From: DASTWM01 sp035765855
GTDB taxonomy: Bacteria > Chloroflexota > Chloroflexia > Chloroflexales > Roseiflexaceae
Length of the DNA stretch: 10,858 bases
Reading direction: 5' to 3'
NCBI GenBank assembly: GCA_035765855.1
Contig: DASTWM010000315.1
Span: 1-10,858 of the forward strand
This document shows, piece after piece, positions 1-7,379 of the stretch. Both the position numbers and the translations under genes were made by a program. The notes beneath the pieces were generated by a model. The model ran no database searches and had not been told where the DNA came from. It worked only from the letters and a program-made list of their open reading frames with translations. Position 1 is the first letter of the stretch. Every line of letters starts with the position of its first letter.

Positions 1-6
1 GTCCCC

Positions 7-22
7 GTTCTTTTGTTCTTTT
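7..22. repeat. Two tandem GTTCTTTT units
   Basis: Two identical 8-base units (7-14 and 15-22) overlap the stop codon of the CHAP gene at the window edge. They are probably the start of another short tandem-repeat tract like the one at 8327-8456, but too little is visible to be sure. Confidence 0.45.
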
Positions 23-2222
23 AGTGCATCGTCATCGGCAGGAAGATTTGATGAGCACCGTTGGAAGGCTTATCTGGCTGCGGTGTAGGCGATGGCGCGG
101 GCGGTGTTGACACGGGCGGCTGGGACGTAGGCTGCGGCGTCCCTTCGCTGACCGGGCATGCGCTGGTCTGCACCGCGATTCGGTCACTGCGCGCTGACTC
201 ACCATTGCTGTTAAACGCGCTCACTTGATAGAAATAGATTGTGCCGCAGTTCAACTCGATATCCGATGCGCTTGTGATATTTGGGCCTCCCCACGAGAGC
301 AGATCCCAATCCGCCGTATCTGGATTCCAGCGATACACGTTAAACCCATCTTCATCTACCGACATATCATTCCATTGCAACGAAATCGTCGACTCGGTAG
401 ACTCGTCCGTCTGCAGGCCCGTTGGCGCGGCGGGCGCTGCGGCTGGCGAACCGATAACGACATTGAACGTCTGGCGCGCATTGTTGAACTGCGGTACAAG
501 CGCCGACTGCGGGCCAGCCGCGTCAGCAGCCTGATCGCTCGCGGCAAGACGAATGTGCGCAACGACTGGCGTGGTAATGCCATCTTTCACTTTGAAGCGG
601 AACGTGCCAGCACAAAGCCTCCCGTATGGGAGTGTTGTGTCATCTGATGTCGCCGTGCGCGTCACCCGTAACAGGCCGGTACTTGGATCGTTGCTGATCG
701 AGGGCGACTGGTCCAGGTATCCATGATTGACATTCGCATTCTGGCAGGCTTGCGACACCTCGTTCTTCGCGCTTTCGTCATATTCGAGCAATTCTGGCGG
801 ATACTGGAGCGTCATATCCGTTGACGAAACCTGCGTGCCGGGATTGCTCTCAACATACACGTCAACATCAACGCTCCCGTCAGGCGCAACGTTGCTGTGG
901 GTCTGCTCGAAGTAGAACGCCGTTGCTTCACCAACCGTCCCGTCTTGATCGTCCGCGCGCACGGCTGAGGTGGGCGCTACCTTTCCAGACCGTTCTTTGA
1001 TAAAGCCTTCGCGGAAGAGTTCGAAATCAAGGAGATCGACTGAGCCATCATTGTTGAAGTCACTACGGTTTGTCGTGCGATTCTTCTGCATTTGTGCAAT
1101 GAACTCTTCACGGAAAATCTCAAAATCCTCCAGATCAATCCGCCCATCGCAGTTGGCATCACCCTCGATCTTGCGCGCGCATGGCGAGGTGTTGATCACG
1201 AAGCTGAATTCGCCCGTCCATGCGCTTGGATCTGCCCCATCATGAGATTGCACCTTCCAGTAGTACGTGCCATCGGCAGGCGCATTAAACGTAAAGACAG
1301 TGCTAACTGGCGAATTTCCTACGAACGTAGGCATCCCATTGCTGCGAACTTCAAGTTTGAAACTACGCGATTGACGAGGCCCATTATCAGGATCGCCGAT
1401 ATCGTTCCATTGCAGCGTCACCTGGCGCGTATTCAACACTTCGCCATTGCGCGGCAGCACCTGATTGGGTATATTTGGTGGCTGATTACTTTTCGGCGTG
1501 AGCCAGCCGGTCGCATCGTTTTGCACGGTCCAGTTTCGGACGGCTTCGGTGCGATAGCCCTTTTTTGCCTCGGCATTGAAAGGCTGCATGTTCTGATTAA
1601 GCGTTTTGATCGACCCATTCCCACTGCCATCTACTTGCGCCTCGACAACTATTGATGTATGCCCTGGAGGAGTTGCTCCATAGCTCATTACATCGCCCGG
1701 CTTTGGCGCCTGTCCTGGTGTGCCATTCTTGATTTGCTTCAGCTTATCTCCTTTGTAATTCGAAACCACCTCGCTGCCATTCGCCTGGTAAGGCGCAATG
1801 CCATACGCCAGGTACATGTAGCGCTTGACAAGTTCCACGCACTCCCATTCCAGCACAGGAAAAGCTCCTTTGAAGAAGAATGCAGAGAGGTTTCCACCTC
1901 CATCATATTTATGCCCAGGACCACATGCCTTCACACCCCGATAAGAACCTCCGAGCGGGTAGGAGGCGCGACCAGTTGCCCTCGAATAGTTACTCGTATC
2001 ACACTCGCCGCTCCACCAGGAAGGAAACGGCAGATCAGCCTGTGCGGCTTGTGATGTGTTTGATGTGGACGACTGGGCCGCAATGCCGGAGTCGAACGTC
2101 GGCGCAATACCTTGCCAGCGATTGATCGCGCCGACACCAACAATGGAAGAAACGGCAAGACAGACAAGGAGTACGAGATTGACACGGTGTGTCGAACGAG
2201 ATGGCAGCGTTGAACGAAGCAT
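21..2222 (-). CDS. Secreted CHAP-domain protein with dockerin, cohesin-like and fibronectin-type modules
   Basis: Probable exported peptidoglycan amidase/endopeptidase of 733 residues. An N-terminal hydrophobic segment (about 14-34) serves as signal peptide or anchor. The CHAP domain (about 85-232) has the nucleophile Cys128 in WECVELVKRY, His188 in PGHTSIVVEA, and Asn in the following LNQN strand. A fibronectin-like domain follows (about 248-345). Next is a type I dockerin (about 353-408) with two complete calcium loops, DANCDGRIDLED and DFNNDGSVDLLD. A cohesin-like beta domain (about 434-590), a second FN3 domain (about 597-688), a Pro/Thr/Ser-rich linker and the tail QIFLPMTMH complete it. 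The ATG start was chosen because AAAGGAG sits 5 bases upstream; an in-frame GTG two codons earlier overlaps that site. It is the last gene of the minus-strand block, 19 bases after its neighbour. CHAP and dockerin calls are firm; the cohesin call is moderate. Substrate specificity is unknown. Confidence 0.85.
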   Translation of the reverse strand: MLRSTLPSRSTHRVNLVLLVCLAVSSIVGVGAINRWQGIAPTFDSGIAAQSSTSNTSQAAQADLPFPSWWSGECDTSNYSRATGRASYPLGGSYRGVKACGPGHKYDGGGNLSAFFFKGAFPVLEWECVELVKRYMYLAYGIAPYQANGSEVVSNYKGDKLKQIKNGTPGQAPKPGDVMSYGATPPGHTSIVVEAQVDGSGNGSIKTLNQNMQPFNAEAKKGYRTEAVRNWTVQNDATGWLTPKSNQPPNIPNQVLPRNGEVLNTRQVTLQWNDIGDPDNGPRQSRSFKLEVRSNGMPTFVGNSPVSTVFTFNAPADGTYYWKVQSHDGADPSAWTGEFSFVINTSPCARKIEGDANCDGRIDLEDFEIFREEFIAQMQKNRTTNRSDFNNDGSVDLLDFELFREGFIKERSGKVAPTSAVRADDQDGTVGEATAFYFEQTHSNVAPDGSVDVDVYVESNPGTQVSSTDMTLQYPPELLEYDESAKNEVSQACQNANVNHGYLDQSPSISNDPSTGLLRVTRTATSDDTTLPYGRLCAGTFRFKVKDGITTPVVAHIRLAASDQAADAAGPQSALVPQFNNARQTFNVVIGSPAAAPAAPTGLQTDESTESTISLQWNDMSVDEDGFNVYRWNPDTADWDLLSWGGPNITSASDIELNCGTIYFYQVSAFNSNGESARSDRIAVQTSACPVSEGTPQPTSQPPVSTPPAPSPTPQPDKPSNGAHQIFLPMTMH

Positions 2223-2227
2223 GGACA

Positions 2228-2234
2228 CTCCTTT
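2228..2234 (-). promoter_or_regulatory. Ribosome binding site deciding the CHAP gene start
   Basis: AAAGGAG lies 5 bases before the ATG at 2222. Its last base is the first base of the alternative GTG codon at 2228, so that GTG cannot use this site. This favours the ATG. Confidence 0.7.
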
Positions 2235-2241
2235 AGATACA

Positions 2242-2640
2242 TTACATCCCCAAACCTTTGGCGACGAGAATCACTTCTCCCACCAGTTTGCCGAGCGCCA
2301 GCGCCGAGCCGACACTGCCCTTCAGACCGTCAAGAATCTTCTGCATGGTGGTCAGCTTTTCAAGCGTGCGATCTTTATTCGGCTTGTCACGGTCCACTGC
2401 CTTGATCGCCGCATCGGCATGGTCTTTCAGGTCGTCGGCCTCGTCCGCCGGCAGATCATGCGCTTTGTCCAGTTCCGCGCGCAGTTGACGCAAGGCCGCG
2501 ATCAACTCGTCTTTGCTCGGCGATGGGCCGATATTGAGGCCGCCGGAGATAGACACACGGTTGTTTTTGCCGCCGACTGTACTTCCAGCGACGTTGAGGC
2601 TGCCGCCGCCGCTGGTAATGTCGATCTTGTCGCCATTCAT
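2242..2640 (-). CDS. Small helical protein of unknown function with N-terminal Gly-rich GDKI / VGGKNNRV module
   Basis: 132 residues, no recognised enzyme motif. The N-terminus (about 1-35) alternates short strands and glycines: GDKIDI, then SGGG, then GSTVGGKNNRVSI. The rest (about 42-132) is charged and probably helical, with heptad-like Leu/Ala spacing (LIAALRQLRAEL, then DADAAIKAVDRDKPNKD), ending in a more hydrophobic Gly/Val/Leu helix (LGKLVGEVILVAKGL). The GGKNNRV segment is repeated at the C-terminus of the gene just upstream. AGGAG lies 7 bases before the ATG and overlaps the upstream TAG stop, so the two are probably translationally coupled. From memory, similar 'GDKI strand plus helical bundle' proteins occur next to STAND and effector-associated proteins in multicellular bacteria; I cannot verify that here. 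The gene looks real, the function is unassigned, and an adaptor or oligomerisation role is inference. Confidence 0.75.
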   Translation of the reverse strand: MNGDKIDITSGGGSLNVAGSTVGGKNNRVSISGGLNIGPSPSKDELIAALRQLRAELDKAHDLPADEADDLKDHADAAIKAVDRDKPNKDRTLEKLTTMQKILDGLKGSVGSALALGKLVGEVILVAKGLGM

Positions 2641-2649
2641 GGCACGCTC

Positions 2650-3555
2650 CTATGGGCTAACGCGATTGTTCTTTCCGCCAACAGCCGACCCGATAATCGA
2701 AAGAATACCGCCACCGGATGAGATCGTGACAACGTTGTTGACCTGGCTCACAAAATCATCCAATGTTTGAAACTCCAGCCCATGTCCTTTCAATACATCG
2801 CGCACCGAGAAAATCACAAGCGGCAGCGCGCTCTTGAAAAACATCAGCACATCGTCCACGTTGAACGACTGATCATTCGGCGTTTTACTGAAGTTCTGGC
2901 GCAGTGCCAGCGCGAGGCTGCCATGCTGCTTAAAGGCCCGGAATACATCCAGCCAGAGCAATAGCAGAAACAGTACAGCCGGCACACAACAGCAGAAAAA
3001 ACCAGTACCCAGCCCACCACCTGATGATCGCTGACCGTATTGATTGAACTGGCCGGTAAAGGCGCTGAGGGCCGCAGTTACACTGAGATAGGCAAAAATA
3101 ATCAGTATCGGGATCAAGGTGATCAGCCCGCGCATGAACACGCTCAACCAGTCTACTGTTCCCAGGACGTATGAATCGACAGCGACATACAGATTCTCCC
3201 CGAACGGCAGAAACCGGATGAAGATGCTCGAACGGGTTCCCCGGTTTGTATCGCTCTCGACCACAATATAGCGGCGCGGCGCTTCCCTTCCGCTGTAGCG
3301 TCCATCCACGTAATCCACCGTTCGCAGCGATACCTTGCCAACACTTTCGGCATATACTTTTTCCAGAACGTGCGTATAGAGTTCATCGCAAATGGCCGGC
3401 AGATGCTGTTTATCCACCGTGTAGGTATAGGCAATGCTAAACTGCGGCTGAAGCACGCCCGCAAATTCGGTTGGATCATGAATATCCAGGAAGCTTTGGT
3501 TGAACACTTTGACCGGCGCGGGTGAAGACGGAACCGACAGGTTTGACGTTGTCAT
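2650..3555 (-). CDS. Two-span membrane protein of unknown function with C-terminal VGGKNNRV module
   Basis: 301 residues from the chosen ATG. A soluble N-terminal region (about 1-135) contains a probable alpha/beta segment with PQFSIAYTYTV and RRYIVVESDTNRGTRSSIFIRFLPFGENLYVAVDSYVLG. Two strongly hydrophobic segments follow, about 138-166 and 184-205, joined by a Gly/Ser-rich loop; the second opens with FFCCCVP. A moderately hydrophobic helix lies at about 236-254. The last 28 residues carry the Gly-rich segment SGGG...GSAVGGKNNRVS shared with the next gene. The start was placed at MTTSN because it looks like a natural N-terminus and has GGAG 12 bases upstream. An alternative ATG at 3609 overlaps the TGA of the preceding gene (TGATG) and would add 18 residues. 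The open frame to 3756 overlaps that gene and is not credible. No family recognised. Confidence 0.75.
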   Translation of the reverse strand: MTTSNLSVPSSPAPVKVFNQSFLDIHDPTEFAGVLQPQFSIAYTYTVDKQHLPAICDELYTHVLEKVYAESVGKVSLRTVDYVDGRYSGREAPRRYIVVESDTNRGTRSSIFIRFLPFGENLYVAVDSYVLGTVDWLSVFMRGLITLIPILIIFAYLSVTAALSAFTGQFNQYGQRSSGGGLGTGFFCCCVPAVLFLLLLWLDVFRAFKQHGSLALALRQNFSKTPNDQSFNVDDVLMFFKSALPLVIFSVRDVLKGHGLEFQTLDDFVSQVNNVVTISSGGGILSIIGSAVGGKNNRVSP

Positions 3556-3608
3556 GGTTGTACTATTCTCCAAATATTGTTCAGATTTGCAGAGCGCGCC
3601 TGCAATCA

Positions 3609-3797
3609 TCAGAACTGACTGACCAGCCCGCTCACCATCACTATCAGGCAGAACAGCACGACCACAATTGCCTGCGCGATCAGCATGGCCAAAAGGCAGC
3701 CAGCGCCAGCGGGAGCCTTGCCAGTGCGCTGCCTGATCTGATCGGCCTCGTTCCAAAAGACAATGTTGACGATAAGCGCAGAGGGTTCAGGATTCAT
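3609..3797 (-). CDS. Small single-span membrane protein
   Basis: 62 residues. A polar N-terminal half (about 1-30, with NEADQIRQRTGK) is followed by one long hydrophobic helix (about 33-58, rich in Ala, Val, Leu and Ile). AGGAA precedes the ATG by about 6 bases. The TGA stop overlaps an ATG of the downstream frame. It sits between two other membrane-protein genes on the same strand, with a gap of 51 bases upstream. No family recognised. The ribosome binding site, gene context and clear membrane helix argue for a real gene, but its short length leaves some doubt. Confidence 0.6.
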   Translation of the reverse strand: MNPEPSALIVNIVFWNEADQIRQRTGKAPAGAGCLLAMLIAQAIVVVLFCLIVMVSGLVSQF

Positions 3798-3848
3798 CCG
3801 TGTTCCTGCAAAATTCTGTGAATGCTCAGGAATCGCTCAGTTCTTGAA

Positions 3849-4193
3849 TCAGGTTGATAACTCTGATTGGACTGCCGCCGGTAACTGTGCCTGGCAATGC
3901 TGGCAGCGCGTAGCATTAGCAAAGATCTGGTTCTTGCAGTATGGGCATGGTCTTTTTGGGGTTAACTTTAACCCGACGATCAACCAGATTGGGCAGGTTA
4001 CTGTCACAAACATCGTGATGATCGGGATGATAAATATCCCGAGAAAGAGGACAAGAAGACAGCTTACTGAGGAACCGCGCATCACGGTCCGCAGCACTGA
4101 AGAGAGATACCCCTTGCTAATAATCAGGAAAATGCCGTAAACTCCAGACCCAAACCAGGCTACGGCGAAAATTGTTCCGAGAAAATCCTTCAT
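3849..4193 (-). CDS. Membrane protein with C-terminal zinc ribbon
   Basis: 114 residues. Hydrophobic stretches lie at about 5-27 and 43-76, giving two or three membrane spans. A short basic hinge (KLTPKRP) leads to a cytosolic-type zinc ribbon: CPYC at 83-86 and CQHC at 97-100, a CxxC-x10-CxxC pattern that binds one zinc. The tail is polar. The ATG at 4193 was chosen because GGAGG lies 10 bases upstream. An in-frame ATG at 4223 adds 10 residues but would place that strong site inside the gene. This is the first gene of the leftward block and faces the STAND gene across about 400 bases. Membrane-plus-zinc-ribbon proteins are common and functionally diverse; no specific role can be given. Confidence 0.8.
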   Translation of the reverse strand: MKDFLGTIFAVAWFGSGVYGIFLIISKGYLSSVLRTVMRGSSVSCLLVLFLGIFIIPIITMFVTVTCPIWLIVGLKLTPKRPCPYCKNQIFANATRCQHCQAQLPAAVQSELST

Positions 4194-4475
4194 GTCTGTA
4201 CATCCTCCATTATAAATAGTCAACTATGAACAGCGAACGAGCAGAGCGCACAACCGCTTTCCAATCAGTCCATTTAGCACATATTTCTCAATCTGGGCGG
4301 AAAGCCTCACCTCCAGGGCTATACTTTATTTGAGACCGAATCGCTTACTATATTCACTCCTTTGTAGCATATGCGAATAAACACACGGCAAGAGCAAATG
4401 ATCGCGCAGACAGCGCATACACGCCTTAGCGGAGCAGGAAACACACGAAACGATGCGCCCTGCCAGCAACTGCCC
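4194..4475. other. Divergent intergenic region, leftward half
   Basis: Lies between the leftward membrane-protein block and the rightward STAND gene. It must hold the promoter of the leftward operon. A TATAAT string occurs on the minus strand just upstream of GGAGG, but it is too close to the start codon to serve as a normal -10 box and has no good -35 partner. I see no clear inverted repeat, tRNA or tandem repeat here. It is visibly richer in A+T than the flanking genes. Confidence 0.5.
4204..4208 (-). promoter_or_regulatory. Ribosome binding site deciding the zinc-ribbon gene start
   Basis: GGAGG, 10 bases before the ATG at 4193. It lies inside the open frame if the upstream ATG at 4223 is used, so it favours the shorter product. 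Confidence 0.6.
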
Positions 4476-4505
4476 TTGACACAGAAGGTTTTTCTTTAGT
4501 ACTAT
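4476..4505 (+). promoter_or_regulatory. Candidate sigma-70-type promoter of the STAND gene
   Basis: A perfect TTGACA (4476-4481) is followed after 18 bases by TACTAT (4500-4505), which matches TATAAT at four of six positions. Transcription would begin near 4512, leaving a leader of about 78 bases before the ATG at 4590. This is a by-eye consensus match only. It also makes the in-frame ATG at 4506 unlikely as a start, because it would fall at or before the transcript's first base. Confidence 0.4.
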
Positions 4506-4578
4506 ATGGGTGTCTTTTACTTTACAGCACCACACCCCAAAAATCTGCCCTCGATTCGCGTCAATTTTTTTGAGCGAA

Positions 4579-4584
4579 AAGGAA
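4579..4584 (+). promoter_or_regulatory. Ribosome binding site deciding the STAND gene start
   Basis: AAGGAA lies 5 bases before the ATG at 4590. No comparable site precedes the in-frame ATG at 4506. Confidence 0.6.
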
Positions 4585-4589
4585 CCACC

Positions 4590-7337
4590 ATGCCCCGTAG
4601 CTCTTCATTCACTACCGTCGTCAACAGGTATGTCGCGCGCGCGCTGTACACCGCCGGACAGCTCGCAAATCTCACCGGTGTTTCAAAGGAAACTATCGCA
4701 AACTGGCTGGAAGGCAAGGTCCGCAAGCCCCGCCAGTGGCGCGACCTGGTGAAACTGGCCCGCGCGCTGCATCTCAACGAAGCCGAAACAACCGAACTGC
4801 TCAAAGCCGCCGGGCATCTGTCCATTGCCGCGCTGCTGGCCCGCGCCGACAACGACGCCGACCGCGCGTTGCTCGCGCCATGGAATACCGCCGAGCGCGA
4901 ACTACGCGGGGCTTTACAACGTTTGGCACAGATGCCGCTCGACCATGTGCCGGAGCCTGCTCCGCTGCCCTCCGGCTCGCGCATGCCGCTGAGCCGCAAC
5001 TGGCGTTTTACCGGGCGCGTGGACGATCTGCTGGCACTGGCGCGGCTGCTCAAAGACGCGCAAACGGTGGCGATCGGCCCGCGCGGGGTAGCGGGGATGA
5101 CGGGCATGGGCGGCATCGGTAAAACCCAACTGGCAAGCGCATTCGTCCATCGCTACGGGCAGTTCTTCGCCGGCGGCGTGTTCTGGCTCAGTTTTGCCGA
5201 TCCGGGCAACATTCCACATGAGATTGTGGCGTGCGGCGGGGTGGGCTTCATGGATCTGCGGCCCGATTTTGCCAGTCTGTCGCTGGAACAGCAGGTGCAA
5301 GTCGTGCGCGCGGCATGGCAAAGCCCACTACCGCGCCTGCTGGTATTCGACAACTGTGAGGACGAGGCGCTGCTGGCAGAATGGCAGCCAACTACCGGCG
5401 GTTGCCACGTGCTGCTGACCAGCCGCCGATCCGATTGGGACCCGACACTGGGCGTGCGCAAGCTGCCGCTCCAGGTGCTGCACCGCCCGGAAAGCACCGC
5501 GCTGCTGCGCTCGTACCGCGACGATCTGGAAGCTGATGATCAGACACTCGATGCAATTGCGCGTGAGCTTGGTGATCTACCGCTGGCGCTCCATCTCGCG
5601 GGCGCATACCTCTTTCGCTACCGCGCCGCGCTCACGCCGACCGACTATCTGCACGAACTCCGCAGTCACCTGCTGAACCACCGTTCGCTGCATGGTGGCG
5701 GCATCTCGCCCACCATGCACACGCAGCATGTCGCCCGCACCTTCGACCTGAGCTTCGAGCGCCTGGATCCGGCGGATGCCGCCGACCGGCTGGCGATTGC
5801 GCTGCTTGCGCGATCGGCCGTCTTTGCGCATGGCGAGCCGGTTTCGCATGACCTGCTGCTGGCGACGCTCGATGAATACACGCCACAGCCCGATGTTGCG
5901 GCGCGCGAACATGCGCTGGCGCGATTGATTGAACTGGGGCTTCTGGAACGCAGCGATGAGGAAACCGTTCGCATTCACCGCCTGCTCGCGGCATTTGTTC
6001 AACAACAACTAGTGGATGATCTGGCGCGGCATGCAGTGGAGCATGTTGTGGCGCGCCGAGCAGATGATTACAACGAACTGGCCAATGTCGCTGCTCTCAG
6101 GCTGCTGCTGCGCCACCTGCGCCACATGGCCGATACGGCATTGCCGCGCCGTGATGCCGATGCCGCGCATCTCGCCATGGCGCTGGGGCAGGCGCTCTGG
6201 CTGTTCGCCCAGTACGATCAGGCGGAAATATATCTCGAACAGGCGCTACGTATTTTTCAACAGCAGGCGGAACCGCATCCACTTGATATTGCGGGCTGCT
6301 ATAACCTGCTGGGACTCATCGCGCAACTCAGTTGCCGTTTTCATCGCGCGCAATCGTTATTTGAACAAGCTTTGGCGATCTGGGAACAAGAACTTGGACA
6401 TGATCACGAAACAACAGCATCGGAAAAGAATAATCTTGGATATTTACTCCTGCTGACTGGAGCGTACTCGCATGCAAAGCTGTATCTGCGCCAAAGCCTG
6501 CGGACACGAAAAAAGCTGTATGGCTTATATCATCCGGGGACCGCGCGAAGCATCAATAATGTTGGCTATTTGCTTCAAAAACAAGGCCACTATCATTCTG
6601 CATTGCGTTATTTATCTCTGGCCCACAAGTTGCGCGCTCAACTGCTTCCATCGCCGCATCTCTCAACTGCTATGACACTGAATTTTCTGGGCGAGGTCCG
6701 CTACCTGCTTGCGGATTACGACCGAGCCGAGCAGTTCCACCGGCAGGCACTGGAGATGCGCCGCGCGATCTACGGTGATGAACACCATGATCTGGCCGAA
6801 AGCCTGTACAACCTTGCGCGCGTGCGGCACGCGCTGGGCGATTACGCCCAGGCCCACAGGTATATCGAGCCAGCGCTTGCGCTGAATAGAACCGCGCTCG
6901 GGGATTACCACCGTGAAACCGCCTTTGTGCTTGGCGAGATGGGGCGACTGCTGTGTGATGAAGGGCAATACAGTGAGGCGCGACGCCACCTTGAATGGGC
7001 GCTCGCCGCATGGGAGAACTTTGTCGGCCTTGAACACCCCGAAACGGCGACCGCGCTCGACGATCTGGGCGCGCTCTGGCTGCGACAGGGCGACTATCCG
7101 GCGGCGCAACGCTTGTTTGCGCAGGCACTCGATATACGGCAAAGCATGCTCGATGCGGCGCATCCCGATCTTGCGTGCAGTTATTATCACCTCGGGCTGC
7201 TCCACACTGCACAGGGCGATTGCGCCAGCGCGCAGCAGTTCTTCATTCAGGCGCTATCGATGAGCGCGCGGAGATTGGGCGCGAATCATTCGCTGACCCG
7301 CACGATCCGCACGATGGTAGCGCCACTCAGACCATAA
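4590..7337 (+). CDS. STAND ATPase: XRE-type HTH, NB-ARC and tetratricopeptide repeats
   Basis: 915 residues. STAND proteins are signal-sensing ATPases that oligomerise when a ligand binds the C-terminal repeats. An N-terminal XRE-type helix-turn-helix (about 7-75) contains TAGQLANLTGVSKETIANWL. After a linker comes the NB-ARC ATPase (about 140-345): Walker A GMGGIGKT at 172-179, Walker B LLVFDNCED at 250-258, an arginine sensor LLTSRR at 275-280, and the GLPL-like GDLPLAL at 328-334. A winged-helix region spans about 345-475. The C-terminus holds eight TPR units with an exact 42-residue period; the position usually held by Gly falls at 575, 617, 659, 701, 743, 785, 827 and 869. This is the kinesin-light-chain-like TPR type. 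No toxin or enzymatic effector domain is fused, so the HTH is the only output domain seen. It could be a transcription regulator of the divergent operon or an NLR-like defence sensor. The domain call is firm, the role is inferred. Confidence 0.92.
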   Translation: MPRSSSFTTVVNRYVARALYTAGQLANLTGVSKETIANWLEGKVRKPRQWRDLVKLARALHLNEAETTELLKAAGHLSIAALLARADNDADRALLAPWNTAERELRGALQRLAQMPLDHVPEPAPLPSGSRMPLSRNWRFTGRVDDLLALARLLKDAQTVAIGPRGVAGMTGMGGIGKTQLASAFVHRYGQFFAGGVFWLSFADPGNIPHEIVACGGVGFMDLRPDFASLSLEQQVQVVRAAWQSPLPRLLVFDNCEDEALLAEWQPTTGGCHVLLTSRRSDWDPTLGVRKLPLQVLHRPESTALLRSYRDDLEADDQTLDAIARELGDLPLALHLAGAYLFRYRAALTPTDYLHELRSHLLNHRSLHGGGISPTMHTQHVARTFDLSFERLDPADAADRLAIALLARSAVFAHGEPVSHDLLLATLDEYTPQPDVAAREHALARLIELGLLERSDEETVRIHRLLAAFVQQQLVDDLARHAVEHVVARRADDYNELANVAALRLLLRHLRHMADTALPRRDADAAHLAMALGQALWLFAQYDQAEIYLEQALRIFQQQAEPHPLDIAGCYNLLGLIAQLSCRFHRAQSLFEQALAIWEQELGHDHETTASEKNNLGYLLLLTGAYSHAKLYLRQSLRTRKKLYGLYHPGTARSINNVGYLLQKQGHYHSALRYLSLAHKLRAQLLPSPHLSTAMTLNFLGEVRYLLADYDRAEQFHRQALEMRRAIYGDEHHDLAESLYNLARVRHALGDYAQAHRYIEPALALNRTALGDYHRETAFVLGEMGRLLCDEGQYSEARRHLEWALAAWENFVGLEHPETATALDDLGALWLRQGDYPAAQRLFAQALDIRQSMLDAAHPDLACSYYHLGLLHTAQGDCASAQQFFIQALSMSARRLGANHSLTRTIRTMVAPLRP

Positions 7338-7379
7338 AAACAGGGGACAGCGCGAGTACACCTTTCCGCTCCCGCAGCA
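7338..7379. other. Short convergent gap
   Basis: 42 bases between the ends of two converging genes. I see no convincing hairpin followed by a T-run, so no terminator is called. Confidence 0.4.

Noticed and set aside
3556..3756. Longer N-terminus of the two-span membrane protein
   Set aside because: The extension is an Arg/Gly/Trp-rich out-of-frame reading of the 62-residue membrane gene and lacks a ribosome site at its start.
4209..4220. TATAAT on the minus strand as the -10 box of the leftward operon
   Set aside because: It almost touches the GGAGG site, leaving no room for a leader, and has no recognisable -35 element at the right distance.
4326..4535. Cys-rich 69-residue open frame on the minus strand in the divergent region
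   Set aside because: It runs over the candidate STAND promoter and into the STAND leader, has no good ribosome site, and its cysteines show no regular zinc-binding spacing. Probably chance.
4506..4589. 28-residue N-terminal extension of the STAND protein
   Set aside because: No ribosome site at the upstream ATG, it overlaps the probable promoter, and the HTH domain begins only after the ATG at 4590.
4517..5122. Long open frames antisense or out of frame inside the STAND, kinase and AnmK-MurQ genes
   Set aside because: High G+C genes produce long shadow frames; these give Arg/Ala/Pro/Ser-rich translations without any family motif.
7338..7379. Bidirectional terminator between converging genes
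   Set aside because: No stem of useful length followed by a T-run could be found by eye.
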